Part shown: piece after piece, positions 58,901-64,000 of the stretch
How the letters are laid out: each line of letters begins with the position of its first letter
Position numbering within the stretch: position 1 is the first letter of the stretch
Source of the DNA: CALMEH01 sp031409875
GTDB lineage: Bacteria > Acidobacteriota > Blastocatellia > Pyrinomonadales > Pyrinomonadaceae
DNA: 64,000 bases
Reading direction: 5' to 3'
NCBI GenBank assembly: GCA_031409875.1
Contig: JANNYB010000107.1
Span: forward strand, 5,592-69,591
Translations under genes and position numbers: made by a program
Notes under the pieces: model-generated
Seen by the model: only the letters and a program-made list of their open reading frames with translations
The model's database searches: none
What the model was told of the DNA's origin: nothing

Positions 58901-59661
58901 TTTCCACGAAATTTATTTGTGCCGCTGCGCGTAACGAATGTAACTTGTGCGCCGGACGAGCGTCCGAGTTCGGCGGTGAAATTTCCGGTTACGATTTGAA
59001 ATTCTTGAATTGAATCGGGATTCGGGCGCAGAGGCGTAAAGTTTGAACCGCCGGCGGTTGATTCGTTGATGTCAATGCCGTCGAGCGTAAAATTGAAGGC
59101 GCGGTCGCGTGAACCGTGAACGTGAACGCCGCCGCCGGTGTTCGCGCCGCTGACGATGCCGGGCTGAAAATTCAGCAAATCGAGCGGATTGCGTCCGCGT
59201 GCGCCGACAATCGGCAAACTTTCGATGGTTGCTTGGTCAATCGTCGTGCCGACGTTGCCGGAAGTGCTTGTCTGCACGATTTCCGCAGTGCTTTCAACCG
59301 TTACGGTCGCCGAAACATCGCCGACTTGCATAGCGACGTTAATCGTTGCCGGCTGGTTCACCAAAACTGCGTTGTTGGTTGAAACGAATTTCTTAAAGCC
59401 TGTTTTTTCAACAGTTACGGTATAAGTGCCGGGTAAAACCAAATCGAAAACATAAAACCCGCCGTTGCTCGTTTGCGTTGTCAAAGAAGAATTTGTTCCT
59501 TGATTTTTCAGCGTGATATTTGCATCAGGCACAACCGCGCCGGAACTGTCGGTAACAGTTCCCGTAACGCGCGAAGTTGTTCCCTGAGCGAAGACAGAAA
59601 TGCCGAAAGCTAAGAAAATAGCCGAAAGCACGAATAAAACCGAAAAAAACTTACTTTTCAT
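55972..59661 (-). CDS. TonB-dependent receptor-like outer-membrane protein (Oar type), second
   Basis: 1,229 residues with GGGAGGG ahead of ATG and a signal peptide (FFSVLFVLSAIFLAFGISVF). A carboxypeptidase-regulatory-like domain occupies about 27-110 (VTGTVTDSSGAVVPDANITL; NGGFYVFDLVLPGTYTVTVE). A plug-like segment follows (VGTTIDQATIESLPIVGARG; GGVHVHGSRDRAFNFTLDG; LGRSSGAQVTFVTRSGTNKF), then a long barrel ending ISGKFSF. It has the same architecture as the protein at 8271 but differs in sequence, so they are separate family members rather than a recent duplication. The ligand is not deducible. Confidence 0.88.
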   Translation of the reverse strand: MKSKFFSVLFVLSAIFLAFGISVFAQGTTSRVTGTVTDSSGAVVPDANITLKNQGTNSSLTTQTSNGGFYVFDLVLPGTYTVTVEKTGFKKFVSTNNAVLVNQPATINVAMQVGDVSATVTVESTAEIVQTSTSGNVGTTIDQATIESLPIVGARGRNPLDLLNFQPGIVSGANTGGGVHVHGSRDRAFNFTLDGIDINESTAGGSNFTPLRPNPDSIQEFQIVTGNFTAELGRSSGAQVTFVTRSGTNKFRGNLFEYYQTPDFHANEYEIGFFGLPKRQFVQHIFGGSFGGPLFNPGFGEGTPFFDLLKDRAFFFVNMQFLRSNESRLVQRTVYTQAARSGNFRYVQNGRNLPIGSSLGVASVDASGNPVFPTCPVVPATNPCIANYNIATNPSGTGIDPRLFGIINSMPLPNDFSVGDGLNTAGFNFSAPQREKQYDFVSRFDFKINDKNQFYIRYAQGEQNTIGDAGNGGLRAFPDTVNLVDTFRQPKNLAINYRWSPQSNVTNEFIFGVSTFSFSFDTPTPDPTYIFSFNTIQNTNFNFGYNARSARTLQFVDNMTYIVGAHTLKGGINFRFGKQFDDRSGVAGTQIEPFASLALGAGNNSFTGFGLPTTGINASDTTTLQNQINNFLGRVNTYSQGFVADPNGGSFLPGGSRWNFTAFYKEYDFYLQDTWKARSNLTVDLGLRFELKLAPTSKGYPILRLNQPVGLAYQASSTLAWQEGQLFKNDLNNYSPSIGAAWDPFGDGKTSIRANYRLAYDRFATFLFGSSIFQSAPGNTTSVTANGGLVRNLGTLFPTSTPNTLRQPVLSNSNITVIDQNLQFPEIHQWFAGIQREIGFNTVIEVNYVGRRGTHLIGGYDANQVNIGASDPRCGGQTFLQSFIQAQDAAGAANPNCLASLLVGGAANGSSAAFRTAFATQLTQNAVGTVAQTLAQRTGATAITGFGFNQFFFQKYPQFRGSLNVIDSSDVSRYNGLEIIAKRRITKGISFQVGYTYSMSKDTRSFDPAFTVVSRGAVQSASSTPFDNNNRRLNYAWSDFDRRHALQATYVIEVPFGRGRAFGSDMPKALDFIVGGWQVAGNMLLVSGRPFTIYSGFNTFSNAVSSLANCTGCTRNMGSVIQSLGTNYFLDPTQIAQFTVPAAGEVGNTGRNFFIGPSEFRTDISLSKKFRFTERFSFDLRVDARNLTNTPSFANPNSNLTSTTAPFGRIRESVVSSSRKIQISGKFSF

Positions 59662-59764
59662 TTTTCCCTCCCAAGAAAATTTGAATTTAAAGAATAAAGC
59701 CCAAGTTATAAGAGTTTGTAAAGCTATTTAAAAATACGATAAGTGCATTTTATAGCAAGTTTTA

Positions 59765-59841
59765 GTAAAAAGTAAAAAGGCAAAAGTAGAAAGCCGAGTC
59801 GCTTCTTAACTTTTGCCTTTTACCTTTTTACTTTTTACTTG
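59765..59841. repeat. Inverted heptamer repeat (GTAAAAA / TTTTTAC), third locus
   Basis: AGTAAAAAGTAAAAAGGCAA on the left is mirrored by TTGCCTTTTACCTTTTTACT on the right. It lies between the phosphatase stop and the receptor start. Confidence 0.85.
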
Positions 59842-59848
59842 AACTCGT

Positions 59849-60784
59849 CTAAACGAGTTCGCCCGTGTCTTGGTCGGCGGTGTCGTGAATATTGCCGAAA
59901 TCTAATAGTTCGAGTTTAATTTCGGTTTCGGTCGGTTCGGGTAAATCGTCGCCGAGAAGTTTTGCAATAATTAAAGTTATGTTGTCTTCGCCGCCGCGTT
60001 CGTTGGCTTCTTTGACGAGTTCGGCACAGGCTTGACCGAGATTATCGGAATAACTCATCACGATTTTTTGCATATCCGTGCCGTTGACTTTGTTTGATAA
60101 ACCGTCGCTGCACAGCAATAAAATATCACCGCGGCGCGGCGCGAGACGTGCGGCAACGGGATAAATTTCGTTTTGTGCGCCGAGTGCCTGCAAAATTACG
60201 TTTTTGAGCGCGTGTGATTCGGCTTCGGATTCTTGAAGTTGTCCGGCATCAATCAGTTGTTGGACGAGCGATTGATCTTTCGTGATTTGATAAATTTGAC
60301 TGCCGCGAATCAGATAACCGCGCGAATCGCCGACTTGCACCAAATCAACGGATTCAGGCGTAATGCCTGCGCCCGTAAAAGTTGCGCCCATTCCTTGAAA
60401 TTGCGGGTCTGAACGTCCTTGTTCGTGAATCAGATGATTGGCGTAAAGCGTTGCCTGATAAAGTTTTCCGACGAGCGATTCGCCGAAATCTTCGGGCGCA
60501 AACGTGCGTTCGGGGTCTTGTCCCGAAAGTTGCTGGCTGACGGTTTCGACTGCCATCTGGCTGGCGACTTCGCCCGCGAGTGCGCCGCCCATTCCATCAG
60601 ACACCGCAAGAATAACGCCGTTATCATCTATCGTAAATTTTTGTGATTCGATAATAAATTCGTCCGGCTCTTGCGAACTCATCCAAGTTTTCGAGTCCGA
60701 AATATTAAATAAAAGGTAATTATCTTCATTACCTTTGCGGACGCGCCCGATGTGCGAAGTTGCGTGTATTTCAACTGTGAACAT
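59849..60784 (-). CDS. PP2C-type serine/threonine phosphatase (Stp/PrpC-like)
   Basis: 311 residues from ATG 60782-60784; the frame to 60838 would be encoded by heptamer repeat DNA. PP2C motifs occur in order: ATSHIGRVRKGNEDNYLLF, AVSDGMGGALAGEVAS (metal-binding Asp), QVGDSRGYLIR, DQSLVQQLIDAG, LLLCSDGLSNKV and ERGGEDNITLIIA. The family uses two Mn2+ or Mg2+ ions to remove phosphate from Ser/Thr, usually opposing an Hanks-type kinase; no kinase is in this window. It is cytosolic, without a membrane helix. A stretch of about 30 residues after the last motif ends in NIHDTADQDTGELV. Confidence 0.92.
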   Translation of the reverse strand: MFTVEIHATSHIGRVRKGNEDNYLLFNISDSKTWMSSQEPDEFIIESQKFTIDDNGVILAVSDGMGGALAGEVASQMAVETVSQQLSGQDPERTFAPEDFGESLVGKLYQATLYANHLIHEQGRSDPQFQGMGATFTGAGITPESVDLVQVGDSRGYLIRGSQIYQITKDQSLVQQLIDAGQLQESEAESHALKNVILQALGAQNEIYPVAARLAPRRGDILLLCSDGLSNKVNGTDMQKIVMSYSDNLGQACAELVKEANERGGEDNITLIIAKLLGDDLPEPTETEIKLELLDFGNIHDTADQDTGELV

Positions 60785-60788
60785 AATT

Positions 60789-61999
<1,211 letters not shown>

Positions 62000-62275
62000 A
62001 GAAAAGCGAAGTAATATTAAATTCCGAAAAGACTTCTAAATTCTATCTCAAATTTATTGTTTAAGCTAATAAAAGTCTTATTTTATTGAGAAATAATGGT
62101 AACTTGCCGCAAGAAAAATTGCAAACGAGACATTTTCAAAAATCTGTTGCCAATGCCTGTTTCAAAAAAAAGGTCAAAACAGACGGATTTCTTAAAATGA
62201 TGCTTTGAAATCTTTGAAAAATAGTTACAATATATCTGAAGTTTTGCAAATTCTAAAAAAATCAATGAGGAAATA

Positions 62276-62605
62276 ATGTTACCGATTGAACCAAATGAAG
62301 CTCTTTCTCCATCGGAAAGAAGGCGGTCTGACCGCAAGAAGTTAATTGTTGACGTGAAGTTTGAAGGCGGCGATGCGACCGGAATCGCCAACACGCGCGA
62401 CATCGGCATCGGCGGTTTGTATATGACGACTAATTCCCGACTCGAATCGGGAATGTTGCTGTCAATGCGTTTGTTTTTGGGCGACAGAGAAATTACGCTC
62501 GACGGAATGGTTGCTTATATTGATGCCGGTCAAGGCGTTGGCATCAGATTTCAAAATCTCGATGCGGAAACCAGAGATTTGCTGGCAAAAGAATTGGACT
62601 TATAA
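62276..62605 (+). CDS. PilZ-domain protein
   Basis: 109 residues, single PilZ domain. The first c-di-GMP-binding motif RRSDRKKL is canonical in spacing, but the second reads DIGIGGLYM, so the usual Ser of D/NxSxxG is a Gly. The strands KLIVDVKFEGGDATGIANTR, MRLFLGDREITLDGMVAYID and GVGIRFQNLD are typical. Stand-alone PilZ proteins act as c-di-GMP effectors on motility or polysaccharide secretion. The Gly substitution could weaken binding. A heptamer hairpin and a carboxylate-amine ligase gene follow on the same strand. The preceding 276 bp (62000-62275) hold no recognised element. Confidence 0.85.
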   Translation: MLPIEPNEALSPSERRRSDRKKLIVDVKFEGGDATGIANTRDIGIGGLYMTTNSRLESGMLLSMRLFLGDREITLDGMVAYIDAGQGVGIRFQNLDAETRDLLAKELDL

Positions 62606-62685
62606 AGTGGTAAGTGGTAAGTGGTAAGTGGTAAGTTTTTCTCTTCCACTTACCACTTACCACTCACCACTTACCACTAACCAAA
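62605..62685. repeat. Inverted heptamer repeat (GTGGTAA / TTACCAC)
   Basis: AGTGGTAAGTGGTAAGTGGT on the left is mirrored by CCACTTACCACTTACCACTC on the right, four or more units per arm. It separates the PilZ and ligase genes. Confidence 0.92.
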
Positions 62686-62689
62686 AAAT

Positions 62690-63811
62690 ATGTTTGAACA
62701 ATTTACGCTCGGAATTGAAGAGGAATTTCAGATTGTTGATCCCGAAACACGCGAATTAAAATCGCACGTTTCGGAGATTCTGGAAGAAGGAAAATTGCTT
62801 CTCGGCGAAAAGATAAAGCCCGAAATGATTCAATCAATGATTGAAGTCGGCACGGGAATTTGTCATAACATCCAAGAAGCCCGCGAAGATATTACCAAAC
62901 TTCGCTGTATAATTTCCGGCTTGGCGAAGAACAAAGGAATGGCGATTATCGCGGCTTCGACGCATCCGTTTTCAAAATGGAGCGATCAGACGATTTTTGA
63001 AGATGAACGCTATGAATTTATCGTCGAAGAATTGCAGATGGTGGCGCGTTCGTTGCTGATTTTCGGTCTGCACGTTCACGTCGGCATCGAAAGTCTCGAA
63101 CGCCGGATTCAGATTATGAACGGCGCGCGTTATTTTCTGCCGCACGTTCTCGCGCTGACAACTTCGAGTCCGTTTTGGCTCGGACATCAGACAGGTTTGA
63201 AATCTTACCGCTCGGAAGTTTTCAAAAAATTTCCGCGCACCGATATTCCCGATCATTTTGAGTCTTATTCGCAGTATGAAAACTACGTTAATCTTTTAAT
63301 TTCAATGAATTGCATTGATAACGCGAAAAAGATTTACTGGGATTTGCGTCCGCATCCGTTTTTTCCGACGCTCGAATTTCGTATTTGCGACATTCCGACT
63401 CGCGTTGACGATACGATTGCGATTGCCGCGCTTTTCCAAGCGATTGTGGCGAAACTTCATTCGATGATTGATAAGAATTGGGGTTTTCGTGAATATCATC
63501 GAATGTATATTCAAGAAAATAAATGGCGGGCGATTCGTTACGGGTTGGACGGGAAATTGCTTGATTTGGGCAAACAGAAAGAAGTTCCGGCGCGTGATTT
63601 GATTCGTGAACTGCTCGAATTTGTTGATGATGTCGTTGATATTTTGGATTCGCGCAAGGAAATCGAACATATTCACACGATTTTGGATCGCGGAACTTCT
63701 GCCGATGACCAGCTTCGCGTTTTTGAAGAATCCGGCGGCGATTTTCACGCTGTTGTGGATATGCTTTTGAAAAATACGCTCGAAAATGTGCCGGAAAATT
63801 GTTTTGATTAA
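62690..63811 (+). CDS. Carboxylate-amine ligase of the GCS2/YbdK family
   Basis: 373 residues. The glutamate-cysteine-ligase type-2 fold is recognised by LGIEEEFQIVDPETRELKSH, EVGTGICHNIQEAREDITKL, AASTHPFSKWSDQ, GLHVHVGIESLERRIQIMNG, PHPFFPTLEFRICDIPTRVD and the closing LEFVDDVVDILDS. YbdK has weak gamma-glutamylcysteine synthetase activity in vitro; the family also includes enzymes making other gamma-glutamyl or carboxylate amides, so no substrate is stated. The ATP-grasp-like metal site acids are retained. It is cytosolic and follows the PilZ gene by 84 bp. No glutathione synthetase is nearby. Confidence 0.9.
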   Translation: MFEQFTLGIEEEFQIVDPETRELKSHVSEILEEGKLLLGEKIKPEMIQSMIEVGTGICHNIQEAREDITKLRCIISGLAKNKGMAIIAASTHPFSKWSDQTIFEDERYEFIVEELQMVARSLLIFGLHVHVGIESLERRIQIMNGARYFLPHVLALTTSSPFWLGHQTGLKSYRSEVFKKFPRTDIPDHFESYSQYENYVNLLISMNCIDNAKKIYWDLRPHPFFPTLEFRICDIPTRVDDTIAIAALFQAIVAKLHSMIDKNWGFREYHRMYIQENKWRAIRYGLDGKLLDLGKQKEVPARDLIRELLEFVDDVVDILDSRKEIEHIHTILDRGTSADDQLRVFEESGGDFHAVVDMLLKNTLENVPENCFD

Positions 63812-63836
63812 TTAGACATTATCGGAAATAAGAAAT

Positions 63837-63970
63837 TAGCCACGAACAAACACAAAAATACGCGAAAAAGCGTTGGCGATTTCGGACTTTAAATTTATCG
63901 GCGCGGTTGTTATTGCTCGTTTGAAATTAGAATTGTCGGATTATCAAACGCTTTTTCGCGTCGGAAGCCA
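63837..63970. repeat. Inverted repeat, 'CACGAACAAACACAAAAATACGCG' family (partial at window end)
   Basis: ACGCGAAAAAGCGTTGGC near the left pairs with CCAACGCT and AACGCTTTTTCGCGT near the right. The last 189 bases contain no gene, only this element, which may continue past the window. Confidence 0.65.
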
Positions 63971-64000
63971 ACGCTCATTGCAAGCGGGGACGCTCGCGCT

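Overview
The window looks like an ordinary chromosome segment of a moderately AT-rich Gram-negative bacterium, most likely an acidobacterium of the Blastocatellia type. That placement is inferred from two very large TonB-receptor-like proteins with an N-terminal carboxypeptidase-regulatory-like domain, Asn/Thr-linker lipoproteins, small zinc-ribbon plus membrane-anchor proteins, a DUF5916 barrel protein and scattered carotenoid genes. No rRNA, CRISPR array, prophage or intact insertion sequence is visible.

Layout. 0-8 kb: the N-terminus of an alpha-2-macroglobulin-like protein, a tiny gene with an in-frame TGA, an S9 peptidase, a CrtI-type desaturase, a zinc-ribbon membrane protein, a subtilisin-like peptidase and a patatin. 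8-13.7 kb: a TonB-receptor-like protein and a CrtO-type oxidoreductase. 13.7-17.2 kb: a small accessory island bounded by copies of the crtO 3' end; it carries a HARE-type HTH protein, a NYN nuclease-like protein, a pRiA4b ORF-3 protein and a winged-helix protein. 17-31 kb: a PQQ-type sugar dehydrogenase, an M1 aminopeptidase, an RRM protein, a potassium channel, lycopene cyclase, DapB and an M20 deacylase, an S4 protein, a SurA-like foldase and an EamA transporter. 31-38 kb: an RraB-like protein, lysS and mfd. 38-47.3 kb: an ABC permease and a glycoconjugate-type cluster with three GT4 glycosyltransferases, two paralogous membrane proteins and a PHP-domain protein. 47-64 kb: a DUF4097 protein, a DUF5916 barrel protein, secreted proteins, a thermonuclease, an intron-containing tRNA-Leu(UAA), NfeD, a second TonB-receptor-like protein, a PP2C phosphatase, a trans-sulfuration enzyme, a PilZ protein and a YbdK-like ligase.

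The most unusual content is repeat DNA. (1) A palindromic element of about 100-108 bp occurs four times. Two copies sit in frame inside lysS and mfd, each adding 36 codons with the same peptide ends (SEPxAVAG ... LQPPATAGGSD); a third supplies the last residues and stop codon of the crtI-like gene. (2) More than a dozen loci carry heptanucleotide tandem repeats, usually as inverted arms forming long hairpins at gene 3' ends. The 7-nt unit sequence differs from locus to locus, and several genes take their last codons and stop from the repeat. Related heptamers lie in frame in mfd (twice) and crtY. (3) tRNA-Leu(UAA) on the minus strand is split by a 305-bp group I intron of the kind known from cyanobacteria. 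(4) A ten-unit 20-bp tandem repeat abuts the lysS stop codon.

Starts were moved downstream of the longest open frame where a signal peptide, a Shine-Dalgarno site or repeat DNA in the extension argued for it. All functions rest on motif recognition by eye; no database search was run.
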